A DNA stretch of 56,133 nt from an uncultured Alphaproteobacteria bacterium (GTDB lineage Bacteria; Pseudomonadota; Alphaproteobacteria; MPNO01; UBA830). Below the pieces are notes generated by a model. That model was not told the origin of the DNA, made no database searches, and saw only the letters and a program-made list of their open reading frames with translations. Below are positions 18,728-28,069 of the stretch, in pieces. The stretch covers positions 1-56,133 of the forward strand of contig CAJWSW010000011.1 of NCBI GenBank assembly GCA_913046035.1. Direction: 5' to 3'. Every line of letters starts with the position of its first letter. Positions within the stretch are counted from its first letter, which is position 1. The translations under genes were made by a program, and so were the position numbers.

Positions 18728-20102
18728 ATTTTTCCCGGTATTTTTGTACAACACGGAGCGCAATTACATTCAAAATCAAAGTGACAAAGAAAAGTACAAG
18801 CCCAAGTGCGAACGCCGCGAGGGTCTTGGCGCTATCAAACTCCTGGTCCCCGATAAGAAGCGTCACGATCTGGACTGTCACTGTGGTGACCGCCTCAAAG
18901 GGGTTCGCGGTTAGATTTGCGGCAAGACCCGCCGCCATTACAACAATCATCGTTTCGCCAATTGCCCGCGAAATTGCGAGGAGAAGACCGCCAACGATAC
19001 CCGGTAGTGCCGCAGGAATAACGACCTGCCTGATGGTTTCTGATTGTGTTGCCCCAAGCCCCAAGGACCCGTCTCGCATTGCACGCGGTACAGCAGTGAT
19101 GACGTCATCGGAAAGGCTTGAAACAAAGGGGATAATCATGACCCCCATGACGACGCCGGCGGCTAATGCAGATTCCGATGAAATTTGAAAGCCACCCTGT
19201 TCTGCCCAGTCACGGAAAAGCGGCGCGACAGTGAGTGCTGCAAAAAAACCATATACGACCGTTGGTATACCGGCGAGAATTTCCAGAAGGGGCTTTGCAA
19301 AAGCCCTGACACGACTTGATGCATATTCAGCCATGTATATCGCAGCCATAAGACCGACAGGTGCGGCGATACAAATTGCAATAAAGGAGATTAACAAAGT
19401 ACCGGCAAAGAGGGGGATGGCGCCGAATTTTCCGGTACTCGCCACCTGATCCTCTCGAAGTGCAATTTGCGGCGACCATTCAAGCCCAAAAAGAAACTCC
19501 ATGGGAGAAACGAGCTGGAAAAACCTTAACGACTCGAAGAGAAGAGATAAGACGATCCCAACCGTTGCGAGGACAGCTATTACAGAAGAAATGATTAAGG
19601 TGCAGCGGACAAAAGTCTCAATTTTGACCCTCGCCTTAAGGCTTGGCTTAAGAGTTCGCCATCCTATCGTGAGACCGATCGAACCAAATCCAATGAGTGC
19701 CACGATTAACGTTAAATCACTCAATCGACTTAGCGATTGATAATACTCAACCGCAAAAGGTAGCGCAGGCGCTGATTTTCCCTGTAATAACGTTAAGTCG
19801 TTTAAATCACGCACATTGTTGAAGAAGAGGCTTAGCTGTGCAGGGTCTGTCGGGAGCGCTCCTTCCGGTAAGTTTGTCTTAAGCAACCATTCCAGAACAG
19901 CCGCCTCACTTAGATACCATCCAAAAAACACAACCGCCGCAGGAACTGATAGATAGAGGGCTAAATAAAATCCGTAGTGTTCCGGCAATGAATGCAGTGA
20001 TTTTCGATGACCTGAAGCCAGGCTAAGTGCCTTTTTCTTGCCGAAATGGAATGCTAACAACGACGAACCAATAATTGCCAGCATAAAAAAGAAAATAAGC
20101 AC
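18720..20102 (-). CDS. pstC: Phosphate ABC transporter permease PstC
   Basis: Partner permease to PstA. The 460-residue protein is longer than the E. coli form because of extra N-terminal helices and an extracytoplasmic insert (about residues 60-130). The permease core has the EAA loop RDGSLGLGATQSETIRQVVIPAALPG and ends near QKYREKYD. It follows pstS after a 69-base gap that contains a strong hairpin, which would allow much higher expression of pstS than of the permeases. Confidence 0.94.
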   Translation of the reverse strand: MLIFFFMLAIIGSSLLAFHFGKKKALSLASGHRKSLHSLPEHYGFYLALYLSVPAAVVFFGWYLSEAAVLEWLLKTNLPEGALPTDPAQLSLFFNNVRDLNDLTLLQGKSAPALPFAVEYYQSLSRLSDLTLIVALIGFGSIGLTIGWRTLKPSLKARVKIETFVRCTLIISSVIAVLATVGIVLSLLFESLRFFQLVSPMEFLFGLEWSPQIALREDQVASTGKFGAIPLFAGTLLISFIAICIAAPVGLMAAIYMAEYASSRVRAFAKPLLEILAGIPTVVYGFFAALTVAPLFRDWAEQGGFQISSESALAAGVVMGVMIIPFVSSLSDDVITAVPRAMRDGSLGLGATQSETIRQVVIPAALPGIVGGLLLAISRAIGETMIVVMAAGLAANLTANPFEAVTTVTVQIVTLLIGDQEFDSAKTLAAFALGLVLFFVTLILNVIALRVVQKYREKYD

Positions 20103-20122
20103 CTTTTACCCTTATTGATAAA

Positions 20123-20149
20123 CAGATGGCGGAGGAACCCCGCCATCTG
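20123..20149 (-). terminator. Stem-loop between pstS and pstC (attenuating terminator)
   Basis: A ten-base-pair perfect stem, CAGATGGCGG (20123-20132) and its complement (20140-20149), encloses a 7-base loop. Read on the minus strand it is followed by TTTATCA. It sits directly after pstS and before pstC, where partial termination or 3'-end stabilisation of pstS mRNA is common in pst operons. Confidence 0.75.
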
Positions 20150-20171
20150 CGATTTCTATTTTCTACGTTAC

Positions 20172-21203
20172 CTACATCTTCAGGTTTTGAAGGTTTGCGG
20201 CATCGGCTTTAAACTTTCGGCGCTCCGCCGAAGGCATTGGTATTAAGCCTTTGTCGGTCAGGTAGCCCTCATCGCCCCAGGCTTTGTCCGAAGTAAACTC
20301 GGCAAGATATTCCTTTATTCCAGGAACAACTCCGACGTGTGCGTTTTTCACATAAAGATATAACGCCCGTGAAACCGGGTATTTACCGTCGGAGATGTTC
20401 TCAAATGTTGGAGGCTTTCCCTCAATCAGCGATCCTTGGACTTTGTCGGCATTCTGATCAAGAAATGAATACCCAAAGACACCGAAGGCATTTGGATTTG
20501 CCTCCAACTTCCTGATTATCAGGACATCATTTTCGCCGGCTTCAATATACGCCCCATCCTCGCGTACAGAACGACATATAGCCTTGTAGCGTTTCTTGTC
20601 CTTTTTTTTCATCGCCTTGATAAAAGGAAACTTTTTACAGCCACCTTCAAGTGCCAACTCGGCGAATGCGTCCCGTGTCCCGGATGTTGGTGGCGGGCCG
20701 AGAACCTCGATCTTCCTGTTTGGCAGGGATGGATCAACGTCTGACCACTTCTTATTTGGGTTCGCAATTAGCTTGCCGTCGGGGCCGGGAACTGTTTTTC
20801 CAAGCGCGAGGTATATTTGCTTTCGCGTCAGGTCCAACTTCTTAGACGCTTTCGAGTTGGCCATTACGATCCCATCGTATCCAACCTTAACTTCTGTGAC
20901 ACCTGTGACGCCATTTTTCTGGCATTTCTTGACTTCCGACATTTTGATCCGCCGCGATGCGTTCGTTATGTCAGGCGTTTCGACGCCGACGCCGGTACAA
21001 AATAGCTTCAGGCCGCCGCCGGAGCCAGTGGCCTCAACCACCGGCGTTTTAAAGTTAGTGGCCTTGCCGAATTGCTCGGCAACGGTTGTTGCGAATGGAT
21101 AAACTGTAGACGAGCCGACAATGCGGATCTGATCACGAGCAAAAGCCGTGCCTGCAAACGCCAATGAGGCAATTGCGGCAATAGATAGGGACGTTCGTAA
21201 CAT
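20172..21203 (-). CDS. pstS: Phosphate ABC transporter substrate-binding protein
   Basis: Periplasmic phosphate-binding protein. The start at 21203 gives MLRTSLSIAAIASLAFAGTAFA, a clean signal peptide of about 22 residues. AGAGAGAA lies upstream; the frame extends further to 21281 but that adds non-signal residues. The mature protein begins RDQIRIVGSSTVYPF with the phosphate-binding GSSTVYPF motif, and later has TGSGGGLKLFC and GPPPTSGTRDAFAELAL. The protein is about 343 residues. It is the first gene of pstSCAB-phoUB, downstream of phoR, with a Pho box 118 bases before the start. Confidence 0.95.
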   Translation of the reverse strand: MLRTSLSIAAIASLAFAGTAFARDQIRIVGSSTVYPFATTVAEQFGKATNFKTPVVEATGSGGGLKLFCTGVGVETPDITNASRRIKMSEVKKCQKNGVTGVTEVKVGYDGIVMANSKASKKLDLTRKQIYLALGKTVPGPDGKLIANPNKKWSDVDPSLPNRKIEVLGPPPTSGTRDAFAELALEGGCKKFPFIKAMKKKDKKRYKAICRSVREDGAYIEAGENDVLIIRKLEANPNAFGVFGYSFLDQNADKVQGSLIEGKPPTFENISDGKYPVSRALYLYVKNAHVGVVPGIKEYLAEFTSDKAWGDEGYLTDKGLIPMPSAERRKFKADAANLQNLKM

Positions 21204-21308
21204 TCTTTTTCTCTCTTGATGCTGCATGGCGTATAACAACTTGAGCCATTGATTGCCGGTATGTGAACTCCGGAACAGCACCGGTTTAAATCCCTGATGA
21301 CGAGTGTT

Positions 21309-21340
21309 TTATTACGAACTTGTTACAGTTTTATGACAAC
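21309..21340 (-). promoter_or_regulatory. Pho box and -10 element upstream of pstS
   Basis: On the minus strand 21340-21321 reads GTTGTCATAAAACTGTAACA. This is two direct TGTCA/TGTAA repeats in 11-base register, close to the Pho box consensus CTGTCATA-N-A-CTGTCAT. A TAATAA (21314-21309) six bases after it is a plausible -10. The position between phoR and pstS suggests that PhoB drives the pst genes while phoR has a separate promoter. Confidence 0.82.
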
Positions 21341-21356
21341 GGAAGAATCACCTTAA

Positions 21357-22406
21357 TCAGCTCTCAAATGTCGGTAAGAATACGGTAAAGGTGCTCCCGA
21401 CACCCTCTTCGCTATCTATCTCAAGCCTGCCGCGATGTCTCCCAATGATGTGCTTCACGATTGCAAGCCCGAGACCGGTGCCGCCCAATTCTCGGGACCG
21501 GGCCTTGTCAACCCGATAAAAACGCTCAGTAAGACGCGAAAGGTCTTTTGATGGTATCCCATCGCCTTGATCTCTTATCCTGACCATTACGTGGGAAGCT
21601 GAATTCTCCGATAATTGGTGATCTACTATGATCTTTATCTGGATTTCACTTTCCGGGCGCCCATATTTCATGGCGTTTTCCAGGAGATTTTGAAAAACCT
21701 GTGTGAGTTGGTCAACGTCACCTGGAATGTTGGGTAAGTGTTCAGGAAAGTCAGAAATGAACCTGATCCCCTTTTTAACGGCTTGGGCCTGGATAACATT
21801 CACAACGCCGCTGAGAAGGGGAATTAGATTGACCGGCTCTCGGGGTTGAACATGTTCATCAACCTCCACGCTCGATAAGGACAGAAGATCGTCAATTAGC
21901 CTGCTCATTCGGCTGGCTTCATTTTCCATTATCGAAAGGAATTTCTCGCGCGCCTCGGGGTCGTCTTTTGCAGCGCCTTGCAGTGTCTCAATAAAACCGA
22001 GAAGTGATGCGAGGGGCGATCTTAATTCGTGAGAGACGTTTGCTACAAATGTTGAGCGTATTTCATCCGCCTGCTTGATACGTGTGTTGTTTTTTAGTGA
22101 GATCAACGCCTTAATACGCTCGTTTCCGTGGATCGGCGTCGCCTGAATTTCAAAGATCTGAACTGTACCTCTGGAGATTTTTATCTCACCGGGTTCCGGA
22201 TGTTTGCCTGCTAACGCGGCGTCTGCCAGGGACAGAACCACTGGCTGTCGTAATGCCATCGAAATATCCTCGCCTTCGATGGCTTCACCTAGAAGCTCTT
22301 TTCCCGCCTTGTTTGCAAAGAATATCGCGCGGCCGCTATCTAGAGCGAGAACCGGATCGGGTAATGCGTCAAAAACATCCGTTGGCGTAAGAAGATTTTC
22401 TTCCAT
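21357..22406 (-). CDS. phoR: Phosphate regulon sensor histidine kinase PhoR
   Basis: Phosphorylates PhoB under phosphate limitation. This 349-residue form has no transmembrane helix, like several alphaproteobacterial PhoR proteins, and should sense through PstSCAB/PhoU at the membrane. A PAS domain covers about residues 8-100. Phospho-acceptor His126 lies in VANVSHELRSPL. The ATPase domain has the N box NLLENAMKYG, the G1 box RDQGDGIP and the G2 box GGTGLGLAIVKHI. An unusually AT-rich 123-base region upstream probably contains its promoter. It is followed by the Pho box and pstS. Confidence 0.93.
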   Translation of the reverse strand: MEENLLTPTDVFDALPDPVLALDSGRAIFFANKAGKELLGEAIEGEDISMALRQPVVLSLADAALAGKHPEPGEIKISRGTVQIFEIQATPIHGNERIKALISLKNNTRIKQADEIRSTFVANVSHELRSPLASLLGFIETLQGAAKDDPEAREKFLSIMENEASRMSRLIDDLLSLSSVEVDEHVQPREPVNLIPLLSGVVNVIQAQAVKKGIRFISDFPEHLPNIPGDVDQLTQVFQNLLENAMKYGRPESEIQIKIIVDHQLSENSASHVMVRIRDQGDGIPSKDLSRLTERFYRVDKARSRELGGTGLGLAIVKHIIGRHRGRLEIDSEEGVGSTFTVFLPTFES

Positions 22407-22529
22407 TTCTATCTAACTAAAATATATCTTTATGCTTTTTTTCAATAACTTAAGATAATTTATATATTTAATTTCTTAACTTTTTACTTCTTTTTAATAA
22501 AATCACCACCACTATTTTTCATCAAACAA

Positions 22530-23225
22530 TCAGACTGGATCCGCCCTCAACGAAAACCGATGAGAGAGAAGGAGATCTTCATCTTCTGACCGTTGTTGAA
22601 AAATGCAAATCTCATCTACCTGGAACTGAAAGTCTATGAGAGGCGCGAAACGTGCACGTAGCTCATCTTGGAACCTTCCAATCTCACCAGCGGCTAAAGA
22701 TCCCGTAAGTGTCATGTGGAACCGAAAATCCCCCATGACAAAAGGTGAACCCCAGCGATCAATCAGAGACTGCTGGGTCGCGGAAAGATCTTCCATCCGG
22801 TACTTTGCAACGTCAGTTGTTGTTAACGGGGCCCGAAAATCGTCAAAATCCATTACTAACGCCGACGCCAACCGCCCGATACCATCCGAATATTCCGAAG
22901 TAAGTGCCAGAAATGTAGAAACCTGACTTATGGATAATGATCCGAGACCGACAGGATTAGATTTCGCCGAAAATGCTTCAACTGCGCTAAGAAAGTCATT
23001 TTCGTTATAGCTATCATGTAACCGAAAAGGCGGTTTAAGGGTTGCATGAAATCCATATGCACGTGGCGATGCTACTGCCACCCTCCAGCTCTCATCGTCG
23101 ATATGGGCAAACGTGGGTGGAGATAGATCCTGCCCCTCTACAGTTCGGCCAAGCCATTCTGCACCAAATGCGCCAAGATGGCTTGCTGTCGCGGGAGAAA
23201 AATAGATTGCGTAACGATGTGCCAA
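22530..23225 (-). CDS. DUF1045 family 2H phosphoesterase-like protein (phosphonate-associated)
   Basis: A 231-residue cytoplasmic protein with two H-x-T motifs, FHATLKPPF (about residue 59) and FHMTLTG (about residue 168). These define the 2H phosphoesterase fold. DUF1045 proteins often lie in phosphonate-utilisation (phn) operons and are thought to act on phosphorylated ribosyl intermediates. Here no phn genes are visible, but the gene stands next to phoR and points the same way, consistent with a phosphate-related role. The exact substrate is unknown. Confidence 0.85.
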   Translation of the reverse strand: MAHRYAIYFSPATASHLGAFGAEWLGRTVEGQDLSPPTFAHIDDESWRVAVASPRAYGFHATLKPPFRLHDSYNENDFLSAVEAFSAKSNPVGLGSLSISQVSTFLALTSEYSDGIGRLASALVMDFDDFRAPLTTTDVAKYRMEDLSATQQSLIDRWGSPFVMGDFRFHMTLTGSLAAGEIGRFQDELRARFAPLIDFQFQVDEICIFQQRSEDEDLLLSHRFSLRADPV

Positions 23226-23600
23226 TTCCGTGTTCCTAACAAATCATACCATATACCCGAACGAACGTGCACTTTCGCCGGCTATACACTTACCTTGAGC
23301 GGTTGCTACATGCATTCGTCGCGATGCAGACTGATCAAGGAGATATAAAAGCTCATTGAGCAGGAATTCAAACTAGTACGTAAATCGGTGGCGACGAAAT
23401 GTAGATCGCTTAGCGATAGGTAAATTCAAGCTTCCGTCTTTGTGACTGTCTCCAAACAGACACTAACCTGAAAAGTTCAGCTCACTCTTGGACCTGAGTG
23501 AATTCCCAAACAGGAAAGGGATCAGGCAGGTTAGGCAACACCATAACCCCGATCGAAGATAACCACAGTTTGGTATGTTTAAGACTGAACGCGCTCGAAG
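23226..23600. other. Intergenic region between yaaA and the DUF1045 gene
   Basis: This 375-base stretch has no coding potential that I can defend and no RNA motif I recognise. I looked for 4.5S and 6S-like structures and found none. Confidence 0.4.
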
Positions 23601-24386
23601 CTAACCCTTCAACGGGGGTTGTTGTCGCTTGAACGTGAGGACCCTGTCGGTCGAGGCGGAGACGTCTAAAGAGTAATTTTCCGCGTTGAATTCTTTCAAC
23701 TGGGCCGCCCGATCGACCCGGTTTTCCATTATCCACCGCGCCATGCTGCCGCGGGCGCGTTTTGCGTAGTACATTAGTGAACGTGCTTCCCCATCCTTAA
23801 CGTTAAGAAACTTTACGTTGATCACGTTACCGCCGAGCGTAGCCGGGTCTACCGCGTTGAAGTATTCATTCGAAGCAAGGTTAACGACGGTGGGATCGGG
23901 ATGCCCTTCCAGGTCATCATTTAACTGCTCTGCAATCCTGCTGCCCCAAAATTCGTAAAGCGACTTCCCTCGTGAATTTACCAATTTAGTGCCCATCTCA
24001 AGTCGGTAAGGTTGGATCAGGTCCATTGGACGCAGGACGCCGTATAAGCCAGATAGAATACGAAGGTGATCTTGTGCATAAGCAAGAGTGCCCTCAGAGA
24101 GGGTTTTGGCTTCAAAACCCCAATAAACGTCACCATCAAATGCAAGTCCTGCCGGCTTTGCGCTATTACTTCTGTTATCGAGGTCGAAGGATTGAAAACG
24201 TTCGAAATTCACTTCGGCTAATTTATCGCTAATCCGCATCAAGCGTTTTAGGTCGCCTGCCGTCTGGGTCTTGGCTACGGACGCAAGTTCGCGGGTGTCA
24301 ACGTCCAGCCTCGGACTGGTTGCCTGTATGCGAGTTTCAACGGGGGTCATGTCCAGTTTTTTCGCGGGGGAGAGTAGCGTCAACAT
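23601..24386 (-). CDS. yaaA: Peroxide stress protein YaaA (DUF328)
   Basis: Cytosolic protein that limits DNA and protein damage during peroxide stress by lowering free iron. The 261-residue length is typical. It starts MLTLLSPAKKLD, the family signature. LYGVLRPMDLIQPYRLEMGT and VNLASNEYFNAVD are the other conserved blocks, and the C-terminal part has FLNVKDGEARSLMYYAKRARG. No OxyR site could be recognised. It is a single gene between the phosphate regulon and the osmoprotectant transporter. Confidence 0.95.
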   Translation of the reverse strand: MLTLLSPAKKLDMTPVETRIQATSPRLDVDTRELASVAKTQTAGDLKRLMRISDKLAEVNFERFQSFDLDNRSNSAKPAGLAFDGDVYWGFEAKTLSEGTLAYAQDHLRILSGLYGVLRPMDLIQPYRLEMGTKLVNSRGKSLYEFWGSRIAEQLNDDLEGHPDPTVVNLASNEYFNAVDPATLGGNVINVKFLNVKDGEARSLMYYAKRARGSMARWIMENRVDRAAQLKEFNAENYSLDVSASTDRVLTFKRQQPPLKG

Positions 24387-24603
24387 AGTTTACTTTGACC
24401 TCCTAAAGTCGCCCTTAACGATTAAGCTCGGGGTGATTAGACCCCCGACAATTAAAGTTAAATCTCTGCACCGGAAACGCAAGTGAGTAAGAGCCCATTA
24501 AAAACGCCACAAAATCTGGCTATTAAAATAAATAATAAGTCTGCTTTTCAATTATTTAAAAAGGGTTATTAATTTAATTTATAAGTGGTATTGGCAACTT
24601 CCT

Positions 24604-25680
24604 TCAAATTTCTTTGGAGCGAATCTCGTTCTTTTTTACCGGGACAAGGGCCTCAAGCAACCTCTCCATCTTGGCAATCCCGACACTATCAACCCCATTC
24701 TTTACCAGGTAGTTTTTGCTTATGTCGCCGCCAGACAACTTGATCATGGTCTCTAGCGTCTCTTCTTGGTCAATTTCTCCTTCGATAAACATATGGCTTG
24801 ATGATGAAATTGGCTCCATGATAGTGCGTACGCGAAGAACGCGAGCGCGGTTGGTATCGCTCACAAAATCGAAAACATAACGATCTTCGGGTTCGACCAG
24901 CACACGCTGCGGGTCTCCCTGCTGAACGATTTTACCGTCTTTTAAAATTACCAAATGATCTGCAAGCTTTAGTGCCTCATCCAAGTCATGGGTTATGAAA
25001 ACGATAGTCTTGCGAAGGCCTTTTTGGAGTTTGAGCAGCAAATCCTGCATATCGCTCCTTATCAAGGGGTCGAGTGCCGAAAATGCCTCATCCATCAACA
25101 TAACCTCGGCGTTTGATGCGAGAGCCCGGGCTATTCCGACCCGTTGCTGCATTCCCCCAGACAACTGATCCGGGTATTTGCCCTCGTATCCCTGCAATCC
25201 AACCTCGTCGAGCCACTTTTCAGCCTCCGAAAATATCCGTTTTCGTGAAAAGCTCCGCGCTTCAAGCGATAGTCCTACATTTTGAATTACGGTCCGGTGC
25301 GGCAGAAGTCCAAAATTCTGGAATACCATCGACATTTTTTCCCGACGTATCTGGCGTATTTCGTCGGCAGAGCAACTCAAAATATCGTTCCCCCCGTATA
25401 TAATCTCACCCGACGTAGGCTCGATGAGACGATTTATGTGCCGAATGAGGGTGGATTTGCCGGAGCCTGAAAGTCCCATGATTACAGAGATTTCACCTGC
25501 CTTGGCATTGAAATTAATATCTTCTAACGCCAAGACATGATTGTATTCCTCAAGGAGTTCAGACTTGGTTAAGTTCCTATCCCTGAGAGCCTTCAGAGCA
25601 ATCTCGGGCTCTTCACCAAATATTTTATAAAGTGCGTTGATCTTGAACTTAGGCTCACCGGCATCGGAAGATACGGTCAT
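24604..25680 (-). CDS. proV: Glycine betaine/proline-type ABC transporter ATP-binding protein
   Basis: ATPase of a quaternary-amine osmoprotectant importer. The 358-residue protein has Walker [10 protein letters not shown] at 69-77, signature LSGGMQQRVGIARAL and Walker B VMLMDEAFSALDP. The N-terminal KINALYKIFGEEPEIAL is specific for the ProV/OpuAA group, and FITHDLDEALKLADHL carries the H-loop. The C-terminal part (about 275-350) is shortened compared with full tandem CBS domains but may still be regulatory. Its start overlaps the proW stop by 4 bases. Confidence 0.9.
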   Translation of the reverse strand: MTVSSDAGEPKFKINALYKIFGEEPEIALKALRDRNLTKSELLEEYNHVLALEDINFNAKAGEISVIMGLSGSGKSTLIRHINRLIEPTSGEIIYGGNDILSCSADEIRQIRREKMSMVFQNFGLLPHRTVIQNVGLSLEARSFSRKRIFSEAEKWLDEVGLQGYEGKYPDQLSGGMQQRVGIARALASNAEVMLMDEAFSALDPLIRSDMQDLLLKLQKGLRKTIVFITHDLDEALKLADHLVILKDGKIVQQGDPQRVLVEPEDRYVFDFVSDTNRARVLRVRTIMEPISSSSHMFIEGEIDQEETLETMIKLSGGDISKNYLVKNGVDSVGIAKMERLLEALVPVKKNEIRSKEI

Positions 25681-26717
25681 CGGCGGTGTCCGGGAGTTAT
25701 TCGAGCCAGTGCAAGCTTTGTTGTCCTATCCAAAATTATAGCTAACACCACTATCCCGAGGCCGGACAAAAGGCCAACGCCGAGTTCAAGGTTTCGTATT
25801 CCGCGGAGTACCAGTACGCCCAGGCCTGGGGCTGATACAAGAGACGCGATAACCACCATAGACAGGCTCATCATAATAGTTTGGTTAATGCCAGCCATAA
25901 TGTTGGGAAGTGCAAGTGGTATCTGAACTTTCGTAAGCTTTTGACGGTCGGTTAAGCCATAGGCGGTTGCTGCCTCCAAAACTTCGACATCAACCAATCG
26001 AATGCCCAGGTCGGTGAGACGAATGACAGGAACAATCGCATACAAAATGATCGCAATTCCGTATAACTTTGGCTCGGTGACGGAAAACAGAAAAATTAGC
26101 GGTATTAGGTATACGAAGGCGGGAAGCGTTTGCAGCATATCCAGAATCGGTATTACTGATCGCTGTAAACGGTTGCTGCGCGACATCGCTATTCCGATTG
26201 GAACTCCGATAATGACGCAAAGTAGAGAGCAAACAAAAATCACAGCTAAAGTCTGGACGGCGAATGAGTAGTAGTCGACGAAAGCAAAGCCTATCAGTCC
26301 AGCGGCAACAAAACAGACTAATACAAGTGAGCGACCCACAAGCATAACGATCGCAAGCAAGGCGGGGATCATTATCCACCATGGTGTGGTTTCAAAAAGC
26401 CACAAAGATCCCTCTAAAAGCCAGCTAAGCGGCTGTGTTAGCGGATCCAGCACAAGGCTGAGGCTGTCTTTGATATCAAGAAAGACGTTCTCTATGCCCT
26501 TTGAGAGTTCCCTCGATTTAGGAAAGGCTGGACACGACGCGTGCAGCGCATCCATTGAAGGGAAGGGTAGTTCCCACAGTGAGAGGTTTGCTGACCCTTC
26601 TCCTCTTGCTTTTGCAACAAGATCGGTAAGGCTTGTTAGGTTGTCTCCCTTCCCGTTACCACCTTGGCACCACTCAGTGAGGCCAAACGCGGAGAAGACA
26701 GGCTCATAAATCGACAT
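25677..26717 (-). CDS. proW: Glycine betaine/proline-type ABC transporter permease
   Basis: Inner-membrane permease of the osmoprotectant importer, 346 residues. About 110 N-terminal residues are mainly soluble, as in ProW. Several helices follow, with the EAA loop EAATAYGLTDRQKLTKVQIPLALP. QTLPAFVYLIPLIFLF and MAGINQTIMMSLSMVVIASLV are typical of the OpuAB/ProW family. It lies between the binding-protein gene (31-base gap) and proV (4-base overlap). The substrate is probably glycine betaine, proline betaine or choline. Confidence 0.9.
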   Translation of the reverse strand: MSIYEPVFSAFGLTEWCQGGNGKGDNLTSLTDLVAKARGEGSANLSLWELPFPSMDALHASCPAFPKSRELSKGIENVFLDIKDSLSLVLDPLTQPLSWLLEGSLWLFETTPWWIMIPALLAIVMLVGRSLVLVCFVAAGLIGFAFVDYYSFAVQTLAVIFVCSLLCVIIGVPIGIAMSRSNRLQRSVIPILDMLQTLPAFVYLIPLIFLFSVTEPKLYGIAIILYAIVPVIRLTDLGIRLVDVEVLEAATAYGLTDRQKLTKVQIPLALPNIMAGINQTIMMSLSMVVIASLVSAPGLGVLVLRGIRNLELGVGLLSGLGIVVLAIILDRTTKLALARITPGHRR

Positions 26718-26748
26718 TTTCTAGTGCCAAATCAGCGTTTCTGAATTC

Positions 26749-27741
26749 TTATTTCAGTATTCCGGCCAGCTTTCCTCTCGCCTCGTCATTTAACCAACCA
26801 GCCCAGACCTTTTTGTAATTTTTCAAGAAATAAGCCGTGGTTTCCTGTGAGGAGGCATTGTTATCCTTTTTCCAAGCCAGAAGCGTCCCCATTTGCAGGT
26901 TAGTAAAGCTTAACTTTGACAACATTTCTACGATCTGGGGCTCGCGGCTGGCGAGCTTGCTGGTTACTCCGGTCACCACTCTTGCTGCAGGGAAGGATGA
27001 GATGCCCTTTGGGGAACAATCTGGTTTTCGGTTGCACATGTGCACTTCCGATTTAAATGGGCCTAATTCTACGGGAACCATATCGTACTTTCCAAGCAAA
27101 GCAGTTGGCGCCCAATAGTAGCCAAACCACGGCTCCTTTTTCTCATATGCAGACGCAAGCGATGCAGCGAGTGTGTCACCGGAACCGTGGTTGAAAACCC
27201 GCATTCCTTTTGCTTTGAAGTTGAAGGCCTGCTTGAGACTGTCATTAATGATACGGCACCCCCAACCTTCCGGACAATTATGAAAACGGCCACCCACTAA
27301 CTGAGGGTTTTTTAGAACGCCTTGTATTGTCTTAAGTTCGGGGTGTTTTTCGGCTAAGTACTTTGGTATTAACCAATGTTCCTCGCCGCCGTCAGAGAGC
27401 ACATTACCGACAGTTTTCACTTTTCCTTCCGCTTCCAACTGCTGATAAACAGGCGCCGAGTTAATCCACATCTCGGTAACAATATCCGGCTCTCCTTTTT
27501 CGGCAAGCGATGTTGCTGCAGGAACAGTATCGGAGGGAACGGCTGTTACCTCACAGCCATAACCCTGTTCCATAAGAAACTTAGCAACGTTGGTAATTAC
27601 TGACGCTGATGCCCAATTCATTTCAGTGATCGATACCTTACCGCAATCAGCGTTAGCATTTGTTGAAGATACCGAAATCAAAAGGATAATGGCCAATGCA
27701 ACGCTGAAAAGGCGGTCACAATTTTTCCAAGGCTTATCCAT
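26749..27741 (-). CDS. proX: Osmoprotectant ABC transporter substrate-binding protein (OpuAC/ProX-like)
   Basis: Periplasmic binding protein of the importer, 330 residues. It has a signal peptide (about residues 1-31, hydrophobic VALAIILLISVSS, ending in NANA). The mature part begins CGKVSITEMNWASASVITNVAKFL, the OpuAC start. Aromatic residues for quaternary-amine binding are likely in TEMWINS and WFGYYWAPTAL. GGAG lies 7 bases before the ATG. It is the first gene of the operon. The mature part contains several Cys, which is notable for a periplasmic protein and may mean disulfides. Confidence 0.88.
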   Translation of the reverse strand: MDKPWKNCDRLFSVALAIILLISVSSTNANADCGKVSITEMNWASASVITNVAKFLMEQGYGCEVTAVPSDTVPAATSLAEKGEPDIVTEMWINSAPVYQQLEAEGKVKTVGNVLSDGGEEHWLIPKYLAEKHPELKTIQGVLKNPQLVGGRFHNCPEGWGCRIINDSLKQAFNFKAKGMRVFNHGSGDTLAASLASAYEKKEPWFGYYWAPTALLGKYDMVPVELGPFKSEVHMCNRKPDCSPKGISSFPAARVVTGVTSKLASREPQIVEMLSKLSFTNLQMGTLLAWKKDNNASSQETTAYFLKNYKKVWAGWLNDEARGKLAGILK

Positions 27742-27844
27742 GGCTACGTCTCCAATTCTGTACCGGCGTTAAGGCCGCATTGATGAGAGAGCCTACCAAA
27801 GTTCGGATATGCGGCGGCGGGAACTCCCACGAGGCTAAGGAATT

Positions 27845-27860
27845 TTGATCGCTTGATCAA
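27845..27860. promoter_or_regulatory. Palindrome upstream of the proXWV operon
   Basis: TTGATC-GCTT-GATCAA is a perfect inverted repeat with a 4-base spacer, 104 bases before the binding-protein start. Its symmetry and position fit an operator for a dimeric repressor, but no regulator gene is adjacent, so this is only a candidate. The rest of 27742-28015 shows no gene. Confidence 0.35.
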
Positions 27861-28015
27861 ACTTCACTGGCCCAATCTCAAATAGTGAATGCAATAGACG
27901 GAAAGGAAATTTCGAAAATATCCTTGTGGCTTAAACGGCGGCTCCCGACGAAGGCTCAATATCCTAGAGCGATAATGAGGGCGTTACTAACGAAACTTAT
28001 AAGGTGCAAACAAAA

Positions 28016-28043
28016 ATGCCTGTCGACCGAAACCGACAGGCAT
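28016..28043 (-). terminator. Rho-independent terminator of the EF-hand gene
   Basis: A perfect ten-base-pair stem, ATGCCTGTCG and its complement, encloses an 8-base loop. Read on the minus strand it is followed by TTTTTGTTT. It lies 27 bases after the stop of the EF-hand gene (28070). Confidence 0.88.
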
Positions 28044-28069
28044 AAGGTATTAAAATTTTGCAATGAGAG

